A DNA stretch of 64,000 nucleotides from Chloroflexota bacterium (GTDB lineage Bacteria > Chloroflexota > Dehalococcoidia > Tepidiformales > Tepidiformaceae). Positions 26,444 through 34,580 of this stretch are shown piece by piece. Within the stretch, counting starts at the first letter, position 1. Each line of letters starts with the position of its first letter. The notes under the pieces are model-generated. The model had not been told where the DNA came from. It ran no database searches and was given only the letters and a program-made list of their open reading frames with translations. The translations under genes and the position numbers were made by a program. The stretch lies in NCBI GenBank assembly GCA_026710655.1, contig JAPOQN010000030.1:1-64000 (forward strand). The letters run 5' to 3'.

Positions 26444-27697
26444 ATGACCACCGGCACCGACAGCGAACTGTACCCGCTCGGAGAAGCGCCGCCGCTCGGC
26501 GAAGTACCCGCACGGATGCACGCGCAGCTCATCCGCGAGTCCCGTTTCGGCGAGCCCCTCCAGGCATTCGCCCCCGAGGTCGTCGATATCCCCCCCGTTG
26601 GCCCCGACGACGCGCTCGTCTACGTAATGGCCGCGGGCGTCAACTACAACAACGTCTGGGCCGGCCGCGGCGTCCCCATCGATGTCATCGCCGCCCGGCA
26701 GAAGGCCGGCGAGGCCGAGGACTTTCATATCGGCGGCTCCGATGCCTCCGGGATCGTTTATGCCGTCGGCGAGAACGTCACCAACATCAAGGTCGGCGAC
26801 GAAGTCATCGCCCATTGCGGCATCTGGAACGTGCACGCGCCCGGGATCACCTCGGGTGGCGACCCCATGTACGACCCCTCCTTCCGCATCTGGGGCTACG
26901 AGACCAACTGGGGCTCCTTCGCCCAGTTCACCAAGGTGCAGGCCCACCAGTGCCTGCCCAAGGCCCCCCACCTCAGCTGGGAAGAGGCCGCCGCCCCCAC
27001 CCTCGTGGGCGCCACCGCCTACCGCATGCTCTGCTCCTGGCAGCCGCACACCGTCCGCGAGGACGACGTCGTCCTCATCTGGGGCGGCGCCGGCGGCCTC
27101 GGCACGATGGCCATCCAGCTCGCCGCCCTCCAGGGGGCGAAGCCCATCGCCGTCGTCTCCAGCGACGCCAAGGGCGAGTACTGCAAGCAGCTCGGCGCCG
27201 TCGGCTACATCAACCGCAAGAACTTCGACCACTGGGGCCGCCTCCCCGACTGGGAGGACCAGTCCGGCATGGGCAAGTTCGCCAAGGGGGCTCGCGCCTT
27301 CGGCAAGGCCATCTGGGACGTGCTCGGCGAGCGCCGCAGCCCCCGCATCGTCTTCGAGCACCCCGGCGAGGACACCCTCCCGACCTCCATGTTCGTGTGC
27401 GATACGGGCGGCATGGTCGTCATCTGCGCCGGCACCACCGGCTACAACGCCGATATCGACCTGCGCTACCTCTGGATGCGCCAGAAGCGCTTCCAGGGCT
27501 CCCACTTCGCCAACGACGAGCAGGCGGGCGCGTTCAACGACCTCGTCATCCAGGGCAAGATCGACCCCTGCCTCTCCCGCGTCTTCCCCTTCGAGGAGAC
27601 GGGCGCCTGCCACCAGCTCATGTTCGAAAATCGCCACCCCGACGGCAACATGGCGATCCTCGTGGGCGCCACCGAAGAGGGACAGGGACGCCGCTAG
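26444..27697 (+). CDS. ccr: Crotonyl-CoA carboxylase/reductase
   Basis: A 417-residue medium-chain dehydrogenase/reductase of the Ccr family, which reductively carboxylates crotonyl-CoA to ethylmalonyl-CoA with NADPH. Characteristic segments are [54 protein letters not shown] and [13 protein letters not shown]. The YETNWG and HPGE regions correspond to the CO2-pocket regions known in Ccr, by analogy only. The start at 26444 follows AGGGGC; the longer frame from 26315 lacks homology. It heads a cluster with an acyl-CoA dehydrogenase and a MaoC protein. A non-carboxylating enoyl-CoA reductase role cannot be excluded. Confidence 0.85.
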   Translation: MTTGTDSELYPLGEAPPLGEVPARMHAQLIRESRFGEPLQAFAPEVVDIPPVGPDDALVYVMAAGVNYNNVWAGRGVPIDVIAARQKAGEAEDFHIGGSDASGIVYAVGENVTNIKVGDEVIAHCGIWNVHAPGITSGGDPMYDPSFRIWGYETNWGSFAQFTKVQAHQCLPKAPHLSWEEAAAPTLVGATAYRMLCSWQPHTVREDDVVLIWGGAGGLGTMAIQLAALQGAKPIAVVSSDAKGEYCKQLGAVGYINRKNFDHWGRLPDWEDQSGMGKFAKGARAFGKAIWDVLGERRSPRIVFEHPGEDTLPTSMFVCDTGGMVVICAGTTGYNADIDLRYLWMRQKRFQGSHFANDEQAGAFNDLVIQGKIDPCLSRVFPFEETGACHQLMFENRHPDGNMAILVGATEEGQGRR

Positions 27698-27747
27698 GGC
27701 CGCGACCACGCGGCTGCATCACCCAACACCAGGAAGGGACCTGCTGA

Positions 27748-28923
27748 ATGGCGCGTGACTTCGCCGCCGACATCCTCGATCCCATCGCCCAGGAGATCGT
27801 CTCCAACGTCGGCGTCTGGGTAGACCGCGAGGTCAAGCCCGTCGCCAGCGAGTACGAGCACGCCGACGAGTACCCCGAGCCCCTCGTCAACGGCATGGCC
27901 GAGATGGGCCTCTTCTCCATCAAGATTCCCGAGGCCTACGGCGGCCTCGACCTCAGCTTCGAGTGCTACGCCGGCGTCTGCATCGAGCTCGCCCGCGGCT
28001 GGATGAGCCTCGCCGGCGTCCTCAACACGCACGTCCTCGTCGGCTACGCCATCTCCACCTACGGCACCGAGGAGCAGAAGCAGAGCTTCCTCCCGCGCAT
28101 GATCGACCCCGAGATCCGCGCCGCCCTCAGCATCACCGAGCCCGACGCCGGCTCCGACGCCCAGGCCATCAAGACCCAGGCCACCCGCGACGGCGACGAC
28201 TACGTCATTAACGGCCAGAAGATGTGGGTCACCAACGGCCAGCGCGCGGGCGTCTACCTCGTCCTCACCAAGACCAACGTCGACGCCCAACCCGCCCATC
28301 GCGGCATCAGCGCCTTCCTCGTCGAGCCCGACACCGAGGGCTTCTTCGTCGGCCGCAAGCTCGAGAAGCTCGGATACAAGGGCGTCGAGACCACCGAGCT
28401 CGCCTTCGACAACGCCCGCGTCCCCGCCGGCAACCTCCTCAGCGGCGACGAGGGCCGTGGCTTCCAGCACGTCATGAGCGCGCTTGAGGTCGGCCGCATC
28501 AACGTCGCCGCCCGCGGCGTGGGCGTCTCCCAGGCCGCCTTCGAGGACGCCATCGCCTACGCCCAGCAGCGGCACGCCTTCGGCAAGCCCATCGGCCAGC
28601 ACCAGGCCCAGCAGATCCGCCTCGCCGAGATGGCGACCAAGATCCGCGCCGCCCGCCTCCTCACCTTCGACGCCGCCCGCCGCAAGGACAGCGGCGCCCG
28701 CTCCGACCTCGACGCCGGCATGGCCAAGCTCTTCGCCACCGAGGTCTGCCAGGAAGTCGTCCTCGAAGCCCTGCGCCTCCACGGCGGCGTCGGCTACAGC
28801 AAGGAGCTTCCCCTCGAGCGCTACTACCGCGACGCACCCGTCATGGTCATCGCCGAGGGCACCAGCGACATCCAGAAGATCGTCATCGCCCGCAACCTCC
28901 TCCGCGAGTACGCCATCGACTAG
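27748..28923 (+). CDS. Acyl-CoA dehydrogenase
   Basis: A 391-residue FAD acyl-CoA dehydrogenase. The catalytic Glu is in IAEGTSDIQKIVIAR, the flavin loops are ITEPDAGSDAQA and MWVTNGQRAG, and RHAFGKPIGQHQAQQ is in the C-terminal half. It lies 50 bp after ccr with AGGAAGGGA before the ATG. Given its neighbours it could oxidise a branched or dicarboxylic acyl-CoA, but it lacks the long N-terminal extension of classic methylsuccinyl-CoA dehydrogenase. Confidence 0.9.
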   Translation: MARDFAADILDPIAQEIVSNVGVWVDREVKPVASEYEHADEYPEPLVNGMAEMGLFSIKIPEAYGGLDLSFECYAGVCIELARGWMSLAGVLNTHVLVGYAISTYGTEEQKQSFLPRMIDPEIRAALSITEPDAGSDAQAIKTQATRDGDDYVINGQKMWVTNGQRAGVYLVLTKTNVDAQPAHRGISAFLVEPDTEGFFVGRKLEKLGYKGVETTELAFDNARVPAGNLLSGDEGRGFQHVMSALEVGRINVAARGVGVSQAAFEDAIAYAQQRHAFGKPIGQHQAQQIRLAEMATKIRAARLLTFDAARRKDSGARSDLDAGMAKLFATEVCQEVVLEALRLHGGVGYSKELPLERYYRDAPVMVIAEGTSDIQKIVIARNLLREYAID

Positions 28924-28983
28924 CGAGTCCCGGGAGGGGCAGGCGGGGACCAACAGCCAAGAGCCAACAACCAGGAGCCAGAT

Positions 28984-29466
28984 ATGACTGTCCACGACGG
29001 GCGCGAAGACTTCGGTCGCTACTACGAGGAGTTCGAGGTCGGCGACGTGTTCAAGCACTGGCCCGGACGCACCATCACCGAGTACGACGACATCCTCCAC
29101 TGCATGCAGACGATGAACCACCACCCCCTCCACATCGACGCGCGCTACGCCGAGGAGGAGACCCAGTTCGGCCAGAACGTGGTCGTCGGCACCCTCGTCT
29201 ACTCCATCGTCTTCGGCATGACCGTCACCGAGATCTCGGGCAAGGCCATCGCCAACCTCGAGGTCGAGTCCCTCAGGCACACCGCCCCCACCTTCCACGG
29301 CGACACCGTCTACGCCGAGACCACCGTGACCGACAAGGTCGAGTCCCGCTCCCGCAACGACCGCGGCATCGTCACCGTCGACACGCGCGCCTACAACCAG
29401 CGCGACGAGACGGTCCTCACATTCACCCGCAAGGTCATGGTCCCCAGGCGCGATCCGGGCGAGTAG
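28984..29466 (+). CDS. MaoC-like hot-dog dehydratase/hydratase
   Basis: A 160-residue single hot-dog protein (RTITEYDDILHCMQTMNHHPLHID). In R-specific enoyl-CoA hydratases the motif is G-D-x-N-P-L-H with catalytic Asp and His; here the Asp position reads Asn (TMNHHPLH), while the His is kept. I recall this substitution as common in MaoC proteins of mesaconyl/beta-methylmalyl-type clusters. SD AGGAG. Co-directional with ccr and the acyl-CoA dehydrogenase. The 60-bp gap before it has an imperfect CCAACAGCCAAGAGCC-type repetition of no known meaning. Confidence 0.8.
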   Translation: MTVHDGREDFGRYYEEFEVGDVFKHWPGRTITEYDDILHCMQTMNHHPLHIDARYAEEETQFGQNVVVGTLVYSIVFGMTVTEISGKAIANLEVESLRHTAPTFHGDTVYAETTVTDKVESRSRNDRGIVTVDTRAYNQRDETVLTFTRKVMVPRRDPGE

Positions 29467-29477
29467 CCTCTTTGGAC

Positions 29478-29747
29478 ATGCTGGCACGCATCCCTTTGCT
29501 CCTGGAACCCCAGCCTGAGGGCGGCTACACGGTCACTTCCCCCCTCCTGCAGGAACTAATCACCGAGGGCGACACCGTGGCCGAGTGCCTTGCTCACGCC
29601 GAAGATGCCTTCGCGGCGGTGACGGAGATATATGCACATTGGAACCGGCCAATGCCTTCGAGCATCTACTTCGACGACAGTGCCGGGCCGTTGCTGATCG
29701 AGGCAGTCGTGCCGTTCCCCGAGTCCGAGGAGGGTTTGCCGGCCTAG
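29478..29747 (+). CDS. HicB-like protein without HicA partner
   Basis: An 89-residue protein with the HicB/UPF0150 N-terminal fold: PEGGYTVTSPLLQELITEGD and TVAECLAHAEDAFAAV. It lacks an obvious C-terminal DNA-binding helix, and no HicA-like gene is adjacent. ATG at 29478 chosen; TTG at 29472 is possible. Its end overlaps the converging uvrD end by 4 bp. Probably a solitary antitoxin-like protein. Confidence 0.65.
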   Translation: MLARIPLLLEPQPEGGYTVTSPLLQELITEGDTVAECLAHAEDAFAAVTEIYAHWNRPMPSSIYFDDSAGPLLIEAVVPFPESEEGLPA

Positions 29748-31966
29748 GCCCGCTCCAGCGGGGCCAGGCTCTGCAGGAGCCGCTTGACCCCCGCGTTCGT
29801 GTCGTCGAACGCCACCACCACCTCCACATCCCCCCGGCGCTCCTGGGAGCTCACCACGATCCCCTCCCCGAAGTGCGAGTGGCGCACCCGCTCGCCCGCC
29901 TGCCACTCGGGCTCGGTTGCGGCCACCGCAGAAGCCGAGGTCGCGGCCGGCTCCGATGCGGGGGCGGGGCGCGGTGCCGGGGCGACTCGATCCCCTACCG
30001 TCCGCCGTTCGCCGCTTCGGTAAGGCTGTAGCAGGTGCTCCGGTATCTCCGCCAGGAACCGTGACGGCGGGTTCGTGAGCGGACGCCCTCCTAGGTAGCG
30101 ACGGTAGGCCCGAGTCAGGTACACCGACTCCTCCGCCCGCGTAATCCCGACGTACGCCAGCCGCCGCTCCTCCTCCAGTTGCCGGGGGTCATCGAACGAG
30201 CGGATGTGGGGCAGCACCCCCTCCTCCATCCCCACCAGGAACACGACCGGGAACTCCAGCCCCTTGGCCGCATGCAGCGTGATCAGCGTCACCGCCTCCA
30301 CCGCCCCCTCCAGTTCGTCCACGTCCGCCACCAGCGCCACATCCTGCAGGAAGCTCGCGAGGTCCGCCGCCTCCCCCCCGGTCGTGTCTTCGTACTGCGC
30401 CATCACCGTCCGAAGCTGCAGCACGTTCTCCAGCCGCTCCTCCCCGCCCTCGTCGCGGTCGCGCAGATACTCGACGTAGCCGCTCTCCTGCAGCACGTGG
30501 TCGAGCAACTCCGCCAGCGGGCGGTCGCGCTCCCCGCGCATCGCCTCGACCGCGTGAACGAACCGCCGGATCGCCGTCGCCGCGCGCGCCGCGATGCCGG
30601 GTACCGGCTCGCCCCGCGCCGCCGCCTCGCACGCGTCCCACACGGCCAGGCCCGTGGAGCCCGCGTATTCCGACAGTCGCGCGAGGGTCGTGTCGCCGAT
30701 GCCCCGCGCCGGCACGTTGATGATGCGCAGCAGGCTCGCCTCGTCGAGCCGGTTGTGCACCAGCCGCAGGTACGCGATGAGGTCCTTGATCTCCCGCCGC
30801 TGGTAGAAGCGCACGCCCCCGATCAGCCGGTACGGAATCCGGTGCCGCACGAGCGCGTCCTCGATCGGTCGCGACTGCGCGTTCGTGCGGTACAGCACCG
30901 CGATCGACCCGAGGGATCGGTCCGTCGTCGCGAGACGCTCCACCTCGCGCGCCACGAACTCGCCCTCCTCCTCGTCGTTATAGGCCTCGTAGGTCGCCAG
31001 CGCCTGGCCCGACTCCTGCTCCGTCCAGAGCGCGCGCTCGATGTGGCTGCGGTTGTTGCTGATGACGGCGTTGGCGGCGTCGAGGATCGGCTGCGTCGAC
31101 CGGTAGTTCTGCTCCAGCAGGTAGGTCTCCGCCTCGGGGAAGTCGCGCAGGAAGTACTGCGTGTTGCGCGCGTCCGCCGCCCGCCACGAATAGATGCTCT
31201 GGTCAGGGTCGCCCACCACGCAGATGTTCCCGTGTACCGACGCCAGCTGGCGCGCCAGCGCGTACTGCGCCGGGTTCGTGTCCTGGAACTCGTCCACGAG
31301 CACGTGCCGGTACTGCCCCGACCGCCGCTCCAGCGCCGCCTCCGACTCCCGGAACAGCCGTACCGTCTCCGTCAGCAGGTCGTCGAAGTCGAGCGCCGAG
31401 GCCTCCCGCAGGCTTTGCTGGTAACGCTCGTAGGCGCGCGCCACCACCTCCTGGAAGTAGTTCTCCGTCTGACGCTTGAAGTGGTCCGCGCCCCGCATCT
31501 CGCTCTTCGCGCTTGAGATCGCGGAGAGGACCGACCGCGGCGTGAACTGGCGCGAGTCGACGTGCAGGCTCTCAAGCACGCGCTTCATAAGGGCCGTCTG
31601 GTCGGCGTCGTCGTAGATCACGTAGTCGGGCGAGAGCCCGATGTCCTGCCCGTGAATGCGCAGCCAGCGCGCGCACATCGAGTGGAACGTGCCGAGATGC
31701 AGCTTGGCCGCATCCTCCCCGAGGAGGCCCTGCGCCCGCGAGCGCATCTCGCGAGCCGCCTTGTTCGTGAAGGTCACCGCGAGGATCTGCCAGGGCGCGA
31801 CGCGCTGCTCCCCGACGAGCCAGGCAATGCGGTGCATGATTACCCGCGTCTTGCCGCTGCCCGGCCCCGCCAGGATGAGCTGCGCGCCCTCGGAGTGCTC
31901 CACCGCCGCGCGCTGCGCCGGGTTCAGGCCCTCGACGGCAGGGGATGGGGGCTGGGTGGCTGTCAC
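29744..31966 (-). CDS. pcrA: UvrD/PcrA-type superfamily 1 DNA helicase
   Basis: A 740-residue 3'-5' DNA helicase. Motifs are ILAGPGSGKTRV (Walker A), LVDEFQDTNPAQ (Walker B), VVGDPDQSIYSWRAA, LEQNYRST, TLHAAKGLEFPVVFLVGMEE (in parts) and RLAYVGITRAEE. The C-terminus has the Tudor-like VRHSHFGEGIV segment typical of PcrA. The GTG start at 31966 (VTATQPPSP) sits 6 nt after a TACGAT box; the open frame to 32083 has no homology. Acts in repair and in clearing proteins from DNA. Confidence 0.9.
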   Translation of the reverse strand: MTATQPPSPAVEGLNPAQRAAVEHSEGAQLILAGPGSGKTRVIMHRIAWLVGEQRVAPWQILAVTFTNKAAREMRSRAQGLLGEDAAKLHLGTFHSMCARWLRIHGQDIGLSPDYVIYDDADQTALMKRVLESLHVDSRQFTPRSVLSAISSAKSEMRGADHFKRQTENYFQEVVARAYERYQQSLREASALDFDDLLTETVRLFRESEAALERRSGQYRHVLVDEFQDTNPAQYALARQLASVHGNICVVGDPDQSIYSWRAADARNTQYFLRDFPEAETYLLEQNYRSTQPILDAANAVISNNRSHIERALWTEQESGQALATYEAYNDEEEGEFVAREVERLATTDRSLGSIAVLYRTNAQSRPIEDALVRHRIPYRLIGGVRFYQRREIKDLIAYLRLVHNRLDEASLLRIINVPARGIGDTTLARLSEYAGSTGLAVWDACEAAARGEPVPGIAARAATAIRRFVHAVEAMRGERDRPLAELLDHVLQESGYVEYLRDRDEGGEERLENVLQLRTVMAQYEDTTGGEAADLASFLQDVALVADVDELEGAVEAVTLITLHAAKGLEFPVVFLVGMEEGVLPHIRSFDDPRQLEEERRLAYVGITRAEESVYLTRAYRRYLGGRPLTNPPSRFLAEIPEHLLQPYRSGERRTVGDRVAPAPRPAPASEPAATSASAVAATEPEWQAGERVRHSHFGEGIVVSSQERRGDVEVVVAFDDTNAGVKRLLQSLAPLERA

Positions 31967-31972
31967 CCTCGT

Positions 31973-31978
31973 ATCGTA
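31973..31978 (-). promoter_or_regulatory. -10 box TACGAT for a leaderless pcrA transcript
   Basis: TACGAT on the minus strand, 6 nt from the GTG start; no -35 recognised. Confidence 0.45.
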
Positions 31979-32127
31979 TCGGCTCCGCCCCTCCCGCGCG
32001 CGCAGTGTGATCAGGCGACTGAACAGTTTCCATCGCGCACCTACGGGGCGATGTTGTAACCTCAGATTCTGGCGGTGCGCCACGCTCGCGAGACGGCGAT
32101 TACGTGGCCGGAAGGTAAGGACGCTCG

Positions 32128-32682
32128 ATGTTCGACTGGCCCGGCGGCGAGTGGCAGGACACCGTACGGCTCGTCCTCACGGTGCTGGCGATCTACGGCG
32201 CCGTCATCTGGGTAGCCCTCATCTTCTGGGTATTCCGCGACATCCGCCAGCGCACCCGCGACCCCATCATGCAGCTCATCTCCGTGCTGCTCGTCCTCGC
32301 CTTCTTCCTCCCCGGGCACTGGGTCTACCTCATCCTCCGCCCGCGCCAGACCCTCACCGAGCTCTACGAACGCTCCCTCGAGGAGGAGGCCATCCTCCAG
32401 GATCTCGACGACCAGAAGGCTTGCCCCGCCTGCCGCCGCCGCGTGCGCGACGACTTCCTTGTCTGTCCCTCCTGCCTGACCGACCTGAAGGAACCCTGCA
32501 CGGCCTGCGGCAAACCCCTCGACTACGGCTGGCTCGCCTGCCCCTACTGCGCCCGCGAGAAGGCCCCCTCAGTCGCCCCCGGACCCGCCCCCAACCACAT
32601 CGAGGGCCCCGAATCCGGCCGCGGCGCGCTCGGCGGCCTCGTCCGCCGCTCCACCTCCCTCGTCCGCCGCCGCCCCGGCTAG
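32128..32682 (+). CDS. Membrane protein with double zinc ribbon
   Basis: A 184-residue protein with two TM helices (about 14-36 and 46-69). A cytosolic helix precedes a double zinc ribbon: CPACRRRVRDDFLVCPSC followed by CTACGKPLDYGWLACPYC, i.e. four C-x2-C pairs. SD AAGGA. Function unknown; zinc-ribbon tails of this type often mediate protein contacts. Divergent from pcrA. Confidence 0.75.
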   Translation: MFDWPGGEWQDTVRLVLTVLAIYGAVIWVALIFWVFRDIRQRTRDPIMQLISVLLVLAFFLPGHWVYLILRPRQTLTELYERSLEEEAILQDLDDQKACPACRRRVRDDFLVCPSCLTDLKEPCTACGKPLDYGWLACPYCAREKAPSVAPGPAPNHIEGPESGRGALGGLVRRSTSLVRRRPG

Positions 32683-32698
32683 GGCGGCGGCCCCCTCA

Positions 32699-33598
32699 AT
32701 GGACACAACAACGCGGAGACTCCCGCTCACCCAGCCCTTCAACCTCGACGGGACCCTCGACCTCAATACCCAAGACTTCCGCTGGAAGCGTTGGCAAGAT
32801 GGCGGAGGGGTGAACTGGCACTCGGGCGTACTCCAGGGACATCTGATTCACATCCGCCAGGACGACGGCGTGCTCGAGTACCACGCGAGCGGAAACGCCG
32901 ACTGCAGTGACGTGTTGCGGTCCTACTTCCGACTCGACGGGGACACCGAGATCACCCGTAACGAGCTGGCATCCCTCGATACCACGATGGCCCAGCTAAC
33001 CGGACGCTTTCCTCACATGCGAGTACTTCGCCAGCCGGACCCCTGGGAGACCACCGTCGCTTTCATCTGCACAGCCACAACGAGCATCAAGGGCACGAAG
33101 ACCCGGGTGGAGCGAATCGCAAGCCAGGTCGGGAGCCCGCTCGTCCTCGCCGGCGACAAACGCTGGAGCTTTCCCTCTCCCCGAACCGTGCTTGAGCGCG
33201 AGCAGTGTGTGAAGAAATTACGCCTGGGACTCGACCGCGAGTCCAAGATCCTCGGTGCCGCCGCGCGCGTCTGTGGCGACGGAACTCCTCCACTCAATCT
33301 CGACACCCTCGCCCAACCCGGCGTGCCCTATCCCGAAGCTAGGTGGCAGTTGCTCTTCTCTCGAGGCATCGGTCCCAAAGTCGCCGACTGCATCTCGCTC
33401 TTCGCGCTGGACAAGCCCGAGGCATTTCCGGTGGACAGATGGGTGAGGGAAGCCGTCAAGCGAAACTACTTCCCTGATGGGAAACTCCCCTCCGGCGATG
33501 ACTTGGTCCGGTGGGGTCAGGAACGTTTCGGACGAGCCGCAGGCTACGCCAGCCAACTACTCTTCTTGGACGGATACCCAGGGCCGAAGACCCCTTAG
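32699..33598 (+). CDS. ogg: 8-oxoguanine DNA glycosylase, OGG1 type
   Basis: A 299-residue HhH-GPD base-excision enzyme. The catalytic Lys227 is in RGIGPKVADCISLFALDKP and Asp246 in AFPVDRWV, matching the Lys/Asp pair of eukaryotic OGG1. The N-terminal domain (FNLDGTLDLNTQDFRW) also fits OGG1. It removes 8-oxoG from DNA and cuts as an AP lyase. The coding sequence uses noticeably more A/T-ending codons than its neighbours, suggesting acquisition from another lineage. It starts 16 bp after the zinc-ribbon gene and overlaps the converging DRTGG gene by 4 bp. Confidence 0.85.
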   Translation: MDTTTRRLPLTQPFNLDGTLDLNTQDFRWKRWQDGGGVNWHSGVLQGHLIHIRQDDGVLEYHASGNADCSDVLRSYFRLDGDTEITRNELASLDTTMAQLTGRFPHMRVLRQPDPWETTVAFICTATTSIKGTKTRVERIASQVGSPLVLAGDKRWSFPSPRTVLEREQCVKKLRLGLDRESKILGAAARVCGDGTPPLNLDTLAQPGVPYPEARWQLLFSRGIGPKVADCISLFALDKPEAFPVDRWVREAVKRNYFPDGKLPSGDDLVRWGQERFGRAAGYASQLLFLDGYPGPKTP

Positions 33599-34473
33599 CC
33601 GCCCAGCGCCACCGCCACCCGTTCCGCCAGCCCCGTCGACCCCAACAGCTCCGACATCCGCTCCAGCTTGCGCTCCCCGTGGAAGCGCGTCCGGTCGAAG
33701 ATGCCCTCCAGCGCGATGACCGTGTTTTCGGTGTCCGTGCGCGAGAGCATGACGGGCACGCCGCGCGCGGCCGCCGCGTCGAACAGGTACTCGCTGGGAC
33801 GCCGCCCGCCCGTCAGGATGAGGCAGGCCGGCTCCGTCGCCAGCGCCGCCAGGTGCTGGTCTGTCTTGTCGAAGCGCACCACCACCGCCTTCGATTCGAA
33901 GCGGCTCAGGTACGGCTGCCCCGCATCCGACCCGATGGGCGCGATCACCAGGTGGTCGCAGGTCGGGTCGAGCCCGTCGCCTTCCACCAGCGTCTCCGCA
34001 CGCAGCGTCGCCTGCGCCTCCGACACGCTGAAGCCCGCGAGCGTGCGGTCTTCGCCGATCGCGATCAGCGGCGCCCCGCCGACCTCTTCGGGCGCTTCCG
34101 TCAGCGCCGAGGCGGCTACGTCCACCGCCACGACCGCAACCGGAGCAACCTCGGAGACTCGCGCCTCGTCCGGCAGGCCGCGCGTGACGAGCACCGCCGC
34201 GTCGGCGCGCTCCAATGGCGCATCCAGCTCCCCCACGACGATCTCGTCGCCGCTGGGCGGCGGGATGACGTCCGCCGCTACCGGCGTTGAGGCGCTCCCC
34301 GGCGCGAACTCAAGGCTGGAGAACCAGCGGGCGTCGGCGGCGGCATTGCCGTCGCCTTCGCCACGGACGAGCCAGACGCGCTGGCCCGTGTAGGCGAGTG
34401 CGCGGGCCACGCTGGCGGCAACACCGGTCTTGCCGGCGCCCGGCGTGTCGGAGATCACGGTTAGCAAGGGCAT
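33595..34473 (-). CDS. P-loop protein with DRTGG domain
   Basis: A 292-residue protein with an N-terminal P-loop (ISDTPGAGKTGVA) and a C-terminal half resembling the DRTGG regulatory domain: ACLILTGGRRPS and GVPVMLSRTDTENTV. This layout matches the N-terminal regulatory part of long phosphotransacetylases (AAA_26 plus DRTGG) without the catalytic domain. Probably a nucleotide- or metabolite-sensing protein; function unknown. Divergent from the second ThDP enzyme. Confidence 0.7.
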   Translation of the reverse strand: MPLLTVISDTPGAGKTGVAASVARALAYTGQRVWLVRGEGDGNAAADARWFSSLEFAPGSASTPVAADVIPPPSGDEIVVGELDAPLERADAAVLVTRGLPDEARVSEVAPVAVVAVDVAASALTEAPEEVGGAPLIAIGEDRTLAGFSVSEAQATLRAETLVEGDGLDPTCDHLVIAPIGSDAGQPYLSRFESKAVVVRFDKTDQHLAALATEPACLILTGGRRPSEYLFDAAAARGVPVMLSRTDTENTVIALEGIFDRTRFHGERKLERMSELLGSTGLAERVAVALGG

Positions 34474-34525
34474 CGCGCCCGATTCTGCACGTCACCCCTC
34501 CCTTGCGGCAAGCGCGGGGCCCGCA

Positions 34526-34535
34526 CCGGTAGACT
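34526..34535 (+). promoter_or_regulatory. Promoter -10 region CCGGTAGACT of ThDP enzyme 2
   Basis: TAGACT preceded by CCGG, 45 bp before the ATG, with AGAGGAGG as ribosome-binding site in the leader. Confidence 0.4.
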
Positions 34536-34580
34536 GACGCCGCCGCGCACACCCCGTCGCGGCCACCAGAGGAGGACTCC

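Noticed and set aside
28924-28983. Short repetitive stretch before the MaoC gene as a repeat array or CRISPR
   Set aside because: Units are irregular and under 20 bp, with no spacers; no CRISPR array or cas gene was seen in the window.
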